Part shown: one piece after another, positions 1-6,323 of the stretch | Layout of the letters: each line of letters starts with the position of its first letter | How positions within the stretch are numbered: position 1 is the stretch's first letter | Origin: Flavobacterium sp. UBA7665 | GTDB lineage: Bacteria > Bacteroidota > Bacteroidia > Flavobacteriales > Flavobacteriaceae | Assembly: GCA_002483285.1 (NCBI GenBank) | Contig: DLHP01000006.1 | Location: 11,395 to 68,042 of the forward strand | Direction: 5' to 3' | Length of the DNA stretch: 56,648 nt | Position numbers and translations under genes: made by a program | The notes under the pieces: model-generated | Seen by the model: the letters and a program-made list of their open reading frames with translations, nothing else | Database searches by the model: none | What the model was told of the DNA's origin: nothing

Positions 1-19
1 CGTCGCCTGTGCGCGGGAC

Positions 20-28
20 GTTACTGGC
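20..28 (+). repeat. attC-like right core, left end of cassette 1
   Basis: The bases GTTACTGGC follow a GC-rich arm (CGCCTGTGCGCGGGAC) that looks like the right half of an attC-like site whose left half lies outside the window. Exactly this 9-mer recurs as its reverse complement GCCAGTAAC at 336-344, behind the first gene, which is what a circular cassette inserted at this site would leave. The family assignment is inferred; the complementarity is seen directly. Confidence 0.6.
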
Positions 29-63
29 AAGCCGTTAAAAATAGTGAGTCTAAAACAATAAAC

Positions 64-324
64 ATGACCTTAGAGCAGCAGAAATTATATCGAAAAATAG
101 ATGAGATTCTTTGGTTTAATTGGGATCCAATTGGAATAAATAATATTGGTTCGCGAAATGAATACGACGACTATGTTCCGCAAGTTTATAATTTGAAAAT
201 CACTGGCGCAGGAAAAATAGATATTGCCAATTATCTGGATAAAGTAACGACTGTAAATATGGGCTTAGGAAGTGATATGGAATTTAGTAATGAAATTGCG
301 GAAAAAATTATTGCGCTCAAATAG
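64..324 (+). CDS. Small hypothetical protein of cassette 1
   Basis: An 86-residue soluble protein with no signal peptide or membrane segment. The N-terminal half has an aromatic-acidic motif (WFNWDPIGI, then a Tyr/Asp-rich stretch NEYDDYV) like those of small DUF1871-type proteins. I recognise the style but cannot assign a function. It is the only gene between the matched cassette ends at 20-28 and 336-344, and lies on the same strand as the cassette genes after it. The ATG lies 36 bp inside the cassette, as is common for cassette genes. The open frame is compact and AT-rich, so it is very likely real. The biochemical role is unknown. Confidence 0.6.
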   Translation: MTLEQQKLYRKIDEILWFNWDPIGINNIGSRNEYDDYVPQVYNLKITGAGKIDIANYLDKVTTVNMGLGSDMEFSNEIAEKIIALK

Positions 325-335
325 TAATTCGGCCA

Positions 336-470
336 GCCAGTAACAGCGGTCACGAGAAATTGTTGGTTTTGAGTTGCTTCAGCTCTCTTTTCACGAATAA
401 ATTCTACCTTAGCGGAAACAACTCTGTTCGCTGGCTTCACAACTTCGCGTGTCCGCGGAACGTTGTGTGC
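336..470 (+). repeat. attC-like recombination site between cassettes 1 and 2
   Basis: The left end is GCCAGTAAC (336-344), the reverse complement of the start of cassette 1 (20-28). The right end is GTTGTGTGC (462-470), which starts cassette 2. Inside these ends, 346-362 pairs with 440-456 with three mismatches over 17 bp, giving the folded arm of an attC-like hairpin. The large loop around 390-432 shares a motif with the loops of the next two sites (ACGAA, then a TTAGC-like segment, AACTC and CGCT). Unlike classical attC sites, the core is not GTTRRRY. Confidence 0.65.
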
Positions 471-502
471 AATAACTAAAAACCGGCAACAAACTAAAAT
501 GA

Positions 503-1297
503 ATGGAATCATTTAACAGAGCACTGTTCAACATATGCAAAGAAGTTTACGAACAAACCATTTCTAAGGAAGAAGGAATAAATAAGCTTGTCCTGAACCT
601 AAAAATGAACAGAGGTTCTGCGCATATGATAATAGTTCAGATTTTCCCTCAGTTATTAGATGGCGATAGATTTACGAGAACGTTAAGCGTAGATTTATTT
701 ACCAGCTTTTTAAAATATATTTCTGAAGATTATGGGATTGAAAAATTAAAAATTTCTCTCTCTGGCTTAGAAAAACACATTGAATATAGTAGAGGAAAAC
801 GAGATGCGAAAATTAAACTCGGAAAAGTTTATCAGAATTATTTGGACTATGTAGAAAATGAATTGCATGTTTTCGACAAAGACGAAAGAGAGCAAAATGA
901 AATTTCAAACTATCTTAAAAAAAGCAAAACTAGAAGTGAATTAATCGAAGAATTGAACAATACAAAAGACATTGCTGACGAAAAAGTTACAATCAACCAC
1001 AAAAGCTATAAAAGGGATAATAAAACCATTGCCTTAATTAAAGTTTTAAGGAATTTTCAATGTCAAATTTGCGGTCATTCAATTACTAAAAGAGATGGAA
1101 ATAAATATGTTGAAGCAGCGCATATTATGCCTAAACATAAACGAGGTAAAGAAAATGCTAACAATATAATTCTACTATGTCCAAATCACCATAAAGAATT
1201 TGACTTGGGAGTTCTCAATATAATCGAGCATAATTTGAAAGAAGTTTGCTTTAATCTTAATGGAAAAACATACAATTTACCTTTAGCCATAAATTAA
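503..1297 (+). CDS. HNH endonuclease domain protein (cassette 2)
   Basis: A 264-residue protein. Residues 1-170 are alpha-helical, Lys/Glu-rich and unassigned. Residues about 186-240 form an HNH nuclease domain: CQICG supplies one zinc-binding Cys pair, AAHIMPKHKRG holds the first catalytic His, ENANNIILLCPNHHKEFD holds the Asn, a CxxHH metal knuckle and the second His. This is the McrA-type HNH fold that cuts double-stranded DNA. It is the sole gene of cassette 2. A nuclease with a unique N-terminal domain in a mobile cassette suggests restriction or anti-phage activity, but this is inference. The ATG at 499 is followed at once by a stop, so 503 is the usable start. Confidence 0.8.
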   Translation: MESFNRALFNICKEVYEQTISKEEGINKLVLNLKMNRGSAHMIIVQIFPQLLDGDRFTRTLSVDLFTSFLKYISEDYGIEKLKISLSGLEKHIEYSRGKRDAKIKLGKVYQNYLDYVENELHVFDKDEREQNEISNYLKKSKTRSELIEELNNTKDIADEKVTINHKSYKRDNKTIALIKVLRNFQCQICGHSITKRDGNKYVEAAHIMPKHKRGKENANNIILLCPNHHKEFDLGVLNIIEHNLKEVCFNLNGKTYNLPLAIN

Positions 1298-1313
1298 AAC
1301 GAACATTGTTACT

Positions 1314-1449
1314 GCACACAACAGCGCACAAGCGATCATTGCTGGTTTTCAGTCGCTTGAACTCTATTTTTCACGAAAAACATTATCTTAGCCGAGACAA
1401 CTCAGCTCGCTTCGCCGCCACAAGGTCTATGCGCGAAACGTTATATGCC
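1314..1449 (+). repeat. attC-like recombination site between cassettes 2 and 3
   Basis: The left end GCACACAAC (1314-1322) is the exact reverse complement of GTTGTGTGC at 462-470, closing cassette 2. The right end GTTATATGCC (1440-1449) opens cassette 3. The arms pair less well here than in the neighbouring sites (GCGCA next to each core and scattered matches inward). The loop at about 1371-1412 resembles the loops of the flanking sites (ACGAAAAACATTATCTTAGC, then AACTCAGCTCGC). Confidence 0.6.
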
Positions 1450-1482
1450 ATTTTGGGATAACCAATTTAAAATATTGTAATT

Positions 1483-2025
1483 ATGAACAGACAAAATTAT
1501 TGCCAAGAGGCAGAACTCATTATTAATACTCTTGAACTTGAAGATTCTAAAAAAAATCTAATTAGATTAAACTGGTTATCTTCAATCATTCACTACGAAA
1601 AGAAAATTTCTAAGAATTTTTTTCTCCATAACCTATTTTCCATTATCGGTATTGTTGGCGGTATTTCTATCCCGGCTGTGAGTGCTTTTGATGATCTTTT
1701 TGAACCATCTAGCTATAAAGTTATCGTCTCAATTCTAGGTATTATCACTGCATCATCCGTAGCTATAAATATGAATCAAAAATATGATGAGCGATGGAAA
1801 CATTTCCGCAAAGTCGTGGAAATGATACGTATTGAAGGTGAATCATATTTTTCTTCTGCTGGAAGTTATTATACTGGCAAAACCATACTTGAAAATTTTT
1901 CTCCATTTATGGGTAAACTGAAAGACATAAAGAGTTCAGAAATTAATGGTTACTTTAGTAAAATAAATCATATTTCGAAAAAGGAAAAGGAAACTAATTC
2001 TAAAACCAATTTAGATATATCCTAA
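1483..2025 (+). CDS. SLATT/DUF4231-type two-helix membrane protein (cassette 3)
   Basis: A 180-residue protein. After a ~45-residue helical N-terminus (LIRLNWLSSIIHYEKK) come two membrane segments, about 47-68 (LFSIIGIVGGISIPAV) and 80-101 (VIVSILGIITASSVAI). They are followed by a helical tail with the DERWKHFRKVVEMIRIEGESY pattern typical of SLATT/DUF4231 proteins. These proteins are thought to act as membrane effectors in bacterial conflict systems, usually with a sensor or nuclease partner. Here the partner would be the gene 23 bp downstream, which shares the cassette. The family call rests on motif and topology only. Confidence 0.65.
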   Translation: MNRQNYCQEAELIINTLELEDSKKNLIRLNWLSSIIHYEKKISKNFFLHNLFSIIGIVGGISIPAVSAFDDLFEPSSYKVIVSILGIITASSVAINMNQKYDERWKHFRKVVEMIRIEGESYFSSAGSYYTGKTILENFSPFMGKLKDIKSSEINGYFSKINHISKKEKETNSKTNLDIS

Positions 2026-2048
2026 TAATATTCAGAGTGGAAATTAAA

Positions 2049-2750
2049 ATGCAATCTAATAAATTGTGCGTCGGAAAAGTCAAAATGATAAATTATGATA
2101 ACGGATTTGGTTTCATTAAATCCGATAAGTTTCCAGAAAATATTTATTTCAAAACAAGCGGATTAATCAATACTTTGGCTAAAGGAGAACTTGTTGGTTT
2201 TGAAGTAAAAAATTCGGTAAAAGGTCCTATTGCCTTATTTGTTCGGAAAATCTACACTAATCTTCATGGTATACATTTCATTTCCCGACCTAATCATCGT
2301 CACATTCATTTAGACATGGAAAAATATATGTCTTCAATAATTGATACTATTGATAATACGGATAATGAGTTTATCGAAAAAGAAATTTATTTTGAAGAAA
2401 TTGTTGGATTTTCAGAGTGTGTCGAGACAAACTCATCTGATCAAATTTTCTATGCTATAAGAAAAGGAAGGATTGGTCATAGTCGGTTTGTTAAAAACAG
2501 AAATGCAACTGCTACAAATTCAATCTTTATAGTGTTAAAAAGAATTGAAATTGGATATCTAATAATTACCGTTTACTGTGGAGAAAGAGCTGCACGAGAA
2601 CCTTTTGATCCATTAGCAACGCTTAATGATCTTGAATTTTGGAAAATTCATGCCTTAGTAGATAACGAAGATCATATACTGCCGGATACTTTGACCAATG
2701 AAAGTCCATGGGTATTAAACTTACCATCAATAAGCAATATAAACTTTTAA
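2049..2750 (+). CDS. Cold-shock-domain protein with putative BECR-like nuclease C-terminus (cassette 3)
   Basis: A 233-residue protein. Residues about 1-75 form a cold-shock (OB-fold) domain: GKVKMINYDNGFGFIKSD carries the RNP1-like aromatic patch, followed by IYFKTSGL. Residues about 110-220 contain GRIGHSRFVKNR, TNSIFIVLKR and a YLIITVYCGE strand. This His/Arg plus Thr-strand plus Tyr order resembles small RNase toxins of the BECR (barnase-EndoU-ColicinE5/D-RelE) group. The resemblance is an inference from pattern, not a firm assignment. A GTG at 2037 is in frame, but the ATG at 2049 is the better start. The gene forms a two-gene unit with the SLATT membrane protein. Confidence 0.6.
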   Translation: MQSNKLCVGKVKMINYDNGFGFIKSDKFPENIYFKTSGLINTLAKGELVGFEVKNSVKGPIALFVRKIYTNLHGIHFISRPNHRHIHLDMEKYMSSIIDTIDNTDNEFIEKEIYFEEIVGFSECVETNSSDQIFYAIRKGRIGHSRFVKNRNATATNSIFIVLKRIEIGYLIITVYCGERAAREPFDPLATLNDLEFWKIHALVDNEDHILPDTLTNESPWVLNLPSISNINF

Positions 2751-2752
2751 AC

Positions 2753-2891
2753 GGCATATAACCGCCGCTAACCAAAATTGCCGAGTTTTTGGTAGCCGGA
2801 AGTTGTGGTTGACGAAGAAACATTATTTTGGCAGAGAGAACTCAGTCCGCTTTGATCGGCAACTTCGGTTAGCGGCCAAACGTTATGTGTG
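2753..2891 (+). repeat. attC-like recombination site between cassettes 3 and 4
   Basis: The best-formed site of the array. The left end GGCATATAAC (2753-2762) is the reverse complement of GTTATATGCC at 1440-1449, closing cassette 3. The right end GTTATGTGTG (2882-2891) opens cassette 4. The arms 2764-2783 and 2857-2876 pair over 20 bp with two mismatches. The loop (about 2811-2852) has the same ACGAA, CATTATTTTGGC and AACTCAGTCCGC segments seen in the loops of the other sites. Confidence 0.7.
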
Positions 2892-2910
2892 ATTCCAAAA
2901 AAACGTCACA

Positions 2911-2942
2911 TAAATTTGTATCAGTTACCATTTTTTGGTAAC
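2911..2942 (+). promoter_or_regulatory. Promoter -7 box and ParD operator
   Basis: TAAATTTG (2911-2918) matches the Bacteroidota -7 consensus TAnnTTTG. Immediately downstream, GTTACCA (2924-2930) and TGGTAAC (2936-2942) form a perfect 7-bp inverted repeat with a 5-bp spacer. It covers the expected transcription start, the usual place for autorepression by a ribbon-helix-helix antitoxin. ParD binding is inferred from position. Confidence 0.6.
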
Positions 2943-2961
2943 TTTCTCGAAATTTCAAATC

Positions 2962-3204
2962 ATGGGAAAAAACACATCAATATCGTTAGGAAATCATTTT
3001 GAAAATTTCATTGAAAGTAGCGTTGGCAATGGAAGATTTAATAATGCAAGTGAAGTTGTACGTGCAGGACTTCGCCTTTTGGAAGACGAAGAAAATAAAA
3101 TAGTTTCTTTGCGCAAAGCTATTCAAGAAGGAATAGATAGCGGAATCGCTGAAGATTTTGAGCCTAAAAAGTTTTTGGAATTTCTAAAAGCTAGGAAAAA
3201 GTAA
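2962..3204 (+). CDS. parD: ParD-type antitoxin (type II toxin-antitoxin)
   Basis: An 80-residue antitoxin starting at MGKNTSISLGNHFE, the usual N-terminus of this ParD (CC2985) subgroup. An upstream in-frame TTG at 2935 would overlap the operator palindrome and is unlikely. Residues 1-45 form the ribbon-helix-helix DNA-binding domain (NTSISL strand, NASEVVRAGLRLLE helices). Residues about 55-80 are the toxin-binding tail (GIDSGIAEDFEPKKFL). It should bind and neutralise ParE and repress its own promoter. The stop codon directly abuts the ATG of the toxin gene. Both genes sit alone in cassette 4; toxin-antitoxin cassettes are known to stabilise integron arrays. Confidence 0.92.
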   Translation: MGKNTSISLGNHFENFIESSVGNGRFNNASEVVRAGLRLLEDEENKIVSLRKAIQEGIDSGIAEDFEPKKFLEFLKARKK

Positions 3205-3498
3205 ATGGCAAAGTATAGATTTACAAAAAGAGCGCTTAACGATCTTATAGAAATTTGGGATTACACTGTCGAAGAATGGTCGCAAAACCAGGCCGAGAAA
3301 TATTACGATCTTATAATGGCTTCTTGTTTGGATTTAGCAAACAATCCACAGCTTGGCAAATCTTATGATATTGTATTTGTAGGCGTTCTTGGCTATAAAT
3401 GCGGTGAGCACATTATATTCTATAGAGAAATTGCAAAAAATGAAATTGAGATTGAAAGAGTTTTACATGGAATGATGGATTTGAGAAGTAAGTTCTAG
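3205..3498 (+). CDS. parE: ParE-type toxin (RelE/ParE superfamily)
   Basis: A 97-residue toxin of normal length. The N-terminal MAKYRFTKRALNDLIEIWDY is the classic ParE/RelE start, followed by the helical pair with QAEKYYDLI and LANNPQLGKSYD. The C-terminal strands HIIFYREI and IEIERVLHGMMD end the fold. ParE toxins inhibit DNA gyrase in the family members studied; RelE-type RNase activity is less likely because the ParD partner and the RVLHGMMD ending favour ParE. It is translated right after parD with no gap, so expression is coupled. All landmark positions are intact and there is no sign of inactivation. Confidence 0.92.
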   Translation: MAKYRFTKRALNDLIEIWDYTVEEWSQNQAEKYYDLIMASCLDLANNPQLGKSYDIVFVGVLGYKCGEHIIFYREIAKNEIEIERVLHGMMDLRSKF

Positions 3499-3502
3499 GA
3501 AC

Positions 3503-3533
3503 CACACATAACATTGCGCTAAACAAAACCCCG
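3503..3533 (+). repeat. Truncated attC-like site closing cassette 4
   Basis: CACACATAAC (3503-3512) is the exact reverse complement of the start of cassette 4 (2882-2891), followed by ATTGCGCTAAAC, a left arm. The loop and right half are missing: the next gene starts at 3541. This marks a deletion or the decayed end of the array. Confidence 0.6.
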
Positions 3534-3540
3534 AAAAAAA

Positions 3541-4293
3541 ATGACTGAAATTGGCAACCCTGAAAACAAAAAAATTAGTACAACAAGGGTCTTGCTATTC
3601 CTTATCATTGGCTTTGGAGTCTCGAATGTCTTTCGTTTCGACGTTCTGAATTTGAATAAAAATTTGGAAGACAACCTCAATTCGAGTTACCTAATTTTAG
3701 AAGGTATTCTTGAAGGAAGCGGAATATTCATCGCCGGTTTATTGGGATTGTCTCTATTAAAAAAACAAAGAAAAGTTACCGTATCATTCTTTGGTACGTC
3801 AAAATACAAAAGCTTATCGATGGCGTCAATTCCGACAATATTATTAATCGCTTTTGGGGTTCACAATAAATACGGAATAAATACGCATCTGTTCGGGTTA
3901 ATCGCTGCGTTTGGAAGTTTTATTTATTGTATAATGGAAGAATACGGTTGGAGGGGTTATCTGCAAGAAGAATTTCAATTTTTAAAACCGACTGCGAAAT
4001 TTTTGTCTATTGGCTTTATCTGGTATGCCTGGCATCTAAGCTTTCTAACAGAAGCAACATTAGTTGACAATTTGTTTTTTTTAGCAACCCTCATTTTAGG
4101 AAGTTGGGGAATAGGACAAATTGCAGCGTTAACTAAATCAATATTAGCTTGCTCTTGTTTTCACCTGATTGTAAATATTTTTATGTACAATCACTTCTTT
4201 AATAACGCGTTTAGCGGAACGTCAAAACTAGTTATCTTGAACGTTTCAGTTTCACTTTGGGTATGGATACTGACCAAGTGGAAGAAAGCCTAA
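3541..4293 (+). CDS. CPBP-family intramembrane glutamic metalloprotease
   Basis: A 250-residue polytopic membrane protein with about seven hydrophobic segments. It carries the CPBP (Abi/CAAX-protease) motifs: EEYGWRGYL at about 138-146 (motif 1, catalytic Glu pair and Arg), WYAWHLSF at about 161-168 (motif 2 His) and CFHLIVN at about 203-209 (motif 3). Members cleave membrane-embedded substrates; many act in bacteriocin immunity or prenyl-protein processing, and the substrate here is unknown. The ATG follows the truncated attC-like site by only a few bases, so the gene is probably a rearranged cassette or lies at the array boundary. All catalytic motifs are intact. Confidence 0.85.
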   Translation: MTEIGNPENKKISTTRVLLFLIIGFGVSNVFRFDVLNLNKNLEDNLNSSYLILEGILEGSGIFIAGLLGLSLLKKQRKVTVSFFGTSKYKSLSMASIPTILLIAFGVHNKYGINTHLFGLIAAFGSFIYCIMEEYGWRGYLQEEFQFLKPTAKFLSIGFIWYAWHLSFLTEATLVDNLFFLATLILGSWGIGQIAALTKSILACSCFHLIVNIFMYNHFFNNAFSGTSKLVILNVSVSLWVWILTKWKKA

Positions 4294-4416
4294 GAGGCCG
4301 GAGATTAAAAGACACCAATACTGCCTCCAAAAGCGCCACGAGAAATCGCTGCATTTGTGTCAAATGAAACACCTATTTTCTTAACTTCGTTTACAGTAGA
4401 GCTAAGTTAGACCATA

Positions 4417-5301
4417 ATGAAAGACGACGATTTTCCAAATTATTTCCTGGCTGGAAATAACGCTTCACTTATCGCACAATCAACCTATGTAAACTATGTG
4501 AAATGGGACTTAATATTAATGGTATGTGCCTCTGGGTTAGCGATTTACAATTATCAGGAAGTAGATCATAAAACATTTTTTTATGCAATTTCAGGAATAT
4601 TATTATTAGTTGCGACAATACTGTCACTTGTCATAAAGAACAAACAATATGAAGATACATGGTATCGCGGACGCGCATTAGCCGAATCATGTAAAACATT
4701 AACCTGGAGATTTATAACTTGCTCTGAATATTTTGAAAGCAATTTGACCACATCTGAATCGCATAGACGATTTACCAAGAGAATCACAGAGATAAAAGAT
4801 GAATTTTCTGATTTAAACAAAGAATTAAATGCAAAATTACTCGCGCTTCCGATTATAACAGACCAAATGAAACTGGTTAGAGCGTTACCTTTGAGCGACC
4901 AAAAGCAATACTATTTACAACACCGAATTGACCACCAAATTGATTGGTATAAAAACAAAGCAGATCAAAACAAAAGTAAATATGAACGCTGGTTTTGGGC
5001 AATAATAGTGGTACAGATATTAGCGCTACTTTCTATAGGTTTTTTAATAAAATTTCCCAATTGCAGCTTTAATTTCGTCGGGCTTTTTTCAACTACATCA
5101 GCTTGCTTTTTTAGCTGGCTTCAGTTAAAAAAATATCAGGAAAATAAAGAAGCTTATATAACTGCAACCTCCGAATTGAACTTAATCAAACAAGAAGCAG
5201 AAGAAATAAATTCGGAAGAAACGTTTTCTAAGTTTGTGTTAGATTCAGAAAACGCAATGTCAAGAGAACATACAATGTGGTTGGCGCAAAAAAGGAAATA
5301 A
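4417..5301 (+). CDS. Double-SLATT (DUF4231-like) membrane protein
   Basis: A 294-residue protein with two copies of a two-helix membrane unit. The first lies at about 30-75 (LILMVCASGLAIY, then AISGILLLVATILSLVI), followed by ENTW-like YEDTWYRGRALAESCKTLTWRF. The second lies at about 190-240 (WAIIVVQILALLSIGF, then LFSTTSACFFSWLQL). The segment between them, YYLQHRIDHQIDWYKNKA, is a hallmark of double-SLATT proteins, and the C-terminus ends in the characteristic AMSREHTMWLAQ. These proteins are predicted pore-forming or membrane-perturbing effectors. It stands alone here, with only a small membrane peptide gene after it, so a partner is not obvious. Confidence 0.75.
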   Translation: MKDDDFPNYFLAGNNASLIAQSTYVNYVKWDLILMVCASGLAIYNYQEVDHKTFFYAISGILLLVATILSLVIKNKQYEDTWYRGRALAESCKTLTWRFITCSEYFESNLTTSESHRRFTKRITEIKDEFSDLNKELNAKLLALPIITDQMKLVRALPLSDQKQYYLQHRIDHQIDWYKNKADQNKSKYERWFWAIIVVQILALLSIGFLIKFPNCSFNFVGLFSTTSACFFSWLQLKKYQENKEAYITATSELNLIKQEAEEINSEETFSKFVLDSENAMSREHTMWLAQKRK

Positions 5302-5321
5302 CTGCTGTAACAAATATAACC

Positions 5322-5453
5322 ATGACAAAAGAAACACTTTTCAAATCCAACTACTTTAAAATTTTACTTCCGATAATCCTAGCTGCCATGGCAATAAAAC
5401 TATGGCAAAACGGATATGCATTTGGTCAGTGGTTGCATGGGATTTTCAATTAA
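5322..5453 (+). CDS. 43-residue single-pass membrane microprotein
   Basis: A short reading frame starting 20 bp after the SLATT gene stop, on the same strand. It encodes a basic N-terminus (MTKETLFKSNYFK), one hydrophobic helix (ILLPIILAAMAIKLW) and a conserved-looking tail (NGYAFGQWLHGIFN). The tail with a Gly-Tyr-x-Phe-Gly-x-Trp pattern is like that of small membrane peptides I associate with flavobacteria, so I think it is a genuine gene. Function unknown; it could be a partner or regulator of the SLATT protein, or a chromosomal gene marking the end of the accessory region. Confidence 0.5.
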   Translation: MTKETLFKSNYFKILLPIILAAMAIKLWQNGYAFGQWLHGIFN

Positions 5454-5502
5454 TGTAAGCGTACTATATCCACCAACAAAAAATGGCCCAACAGAAAGAC
5501 AA

Positions 5503-6174
5503 CTATCCCAAAACCTTAAACAATAAATCTTCTATAAATTCACTGGTAAATTCTGAGTTGGGTTTGGCAAAATTGTCTGTCAACTTTGGCAAATTTACAC
5601 TGAAATACTGCTGGTGATGCGAAGTTTCAATCAATGTAGTGCTTAGTGACCTCGGATACTTGTAGCTCGGATTGTACTCAGAAATAACCTCAGCAATTTT
5701 TGCACACAAATCCTTATACGGCTTAAACACCTCGTCTTTATTGATTTCGGCTACCTCTTTAATTAAATAAGCTTTGCTGCTTTCTGCTATAACAATCTGA
5801 TTGAGAAACTTCTTGTTGTAGTCAAATTGATTGGTACTTTCTGCGAGTTCATGGGTGAGTAAATGCACGATGATTTTCAATTGGTCTTTCTTGTCGGCTA
5901 CATTCTCGAGCTTGAACGTCACCAGGAACTCCATATAACTCCAATACCAATTGAGGATGTACAGCAAAAGCCGGTGCTTGTTCTCAAAATACCTATAAAT
6001 GGTAGCCTCGGTACTATTGATTTCTACTGCAAGCTTCTTGAACGTGAAGTGCTCAAAACCCAGGTTGTAAATTAAATCGATTGCTGTTTTTACCATCAGC
6101 TTGCCCAGTTCGCTACTCTCGGGGTTGCGCAAGAATATTTTTGAGTTGATATCGAATTTAACCTGAAAATCCAT
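5503..6174 (-). CDS. TetR/AcrR-family transcriptional regulator
   Basis: A 223-residue repressor when started at MDFQVKFDINS; an upstream in-frame Met at 6216 would run into the promoter region. Residues about 22-70 are the TetR helix-turn-helix domain (GKLMVKTAIDLIYNLGFEHFTFKKLAVEI, with ATIYRYFENKHRLL as the recognition end). The rest is a helical ligand-binding and dimerisation domain. The gene is divergent from the bestrophin/carbonic-anhydrase pair. The 149-bp gap holds two CTATC-type inverted repeats, so it probably represses both directions. The ligand is unknown. Confidence 0.85.
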   Translation of the reverse strand: MDFQVKFDINSKIFLRNPESSELGKLMVKTAIDLIYNLGFEHFTFKKLAVEINSTEATIYRYFENKHRLLLYILNWYWSYMEFLVTFKLENVADKKDQLKIIVHLLTHELAESTNQFDYNKKFLNQIVIAESSKAYLIKEVAEINKDEVFKPYKDLCAKIAEVISEYNPSYKYPRSLSTTLIETSHHQQYFSVNLPKLTDNFAKPNSEFTSEFIEDLLFKVLG

Positions 6175-6190
6175 TTTCTTAAAGTTTAGG

Positions 6191-6300
6191 CAAAGATAAC
6201 AATTTCTGTCTATCAAGATAGTTTTTGTATTAGCAAAAATTGTTTAACATTAATTTATAATAGTATTACTATCTTTTAAAATAGTTTTTATATACATTTG
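6191..6300. promoter_or_regulatory. Divergent promoter region with candidate TetR operators
   Basis: The -7 box for the leftward tetR gene is TATCTTTG read on the minus strand (6191-6198). The -7 box for the rightward bestrophin gene is TACATTTG (6293-6300). Between them are the inverted repeats CTATCAAGATAG (about 6210-6221) and ACTATCTTTTAAAATAGT (about 6268-6285). They share the sequence ATAGTTTTT, suggesting two copies of one operator, each near one promoter. Confidence 0.6.
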
Positions 6301-6323
6301 CGATGTAGTAAAAGACAACCGTT

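Noticed and set aside
2935..2961. Upstream TTG start of parD
   Set aside because: It lies inside the operator palindrome and adds residues not found at the usual MGKNTSISLG start.
1..5450. Accessory region considered as a prophage or insertion-sequence island
   Set aside because: No transposase, integrase, capsid or tail gene and no terminal repeats of an insertion sequence are visible in it.
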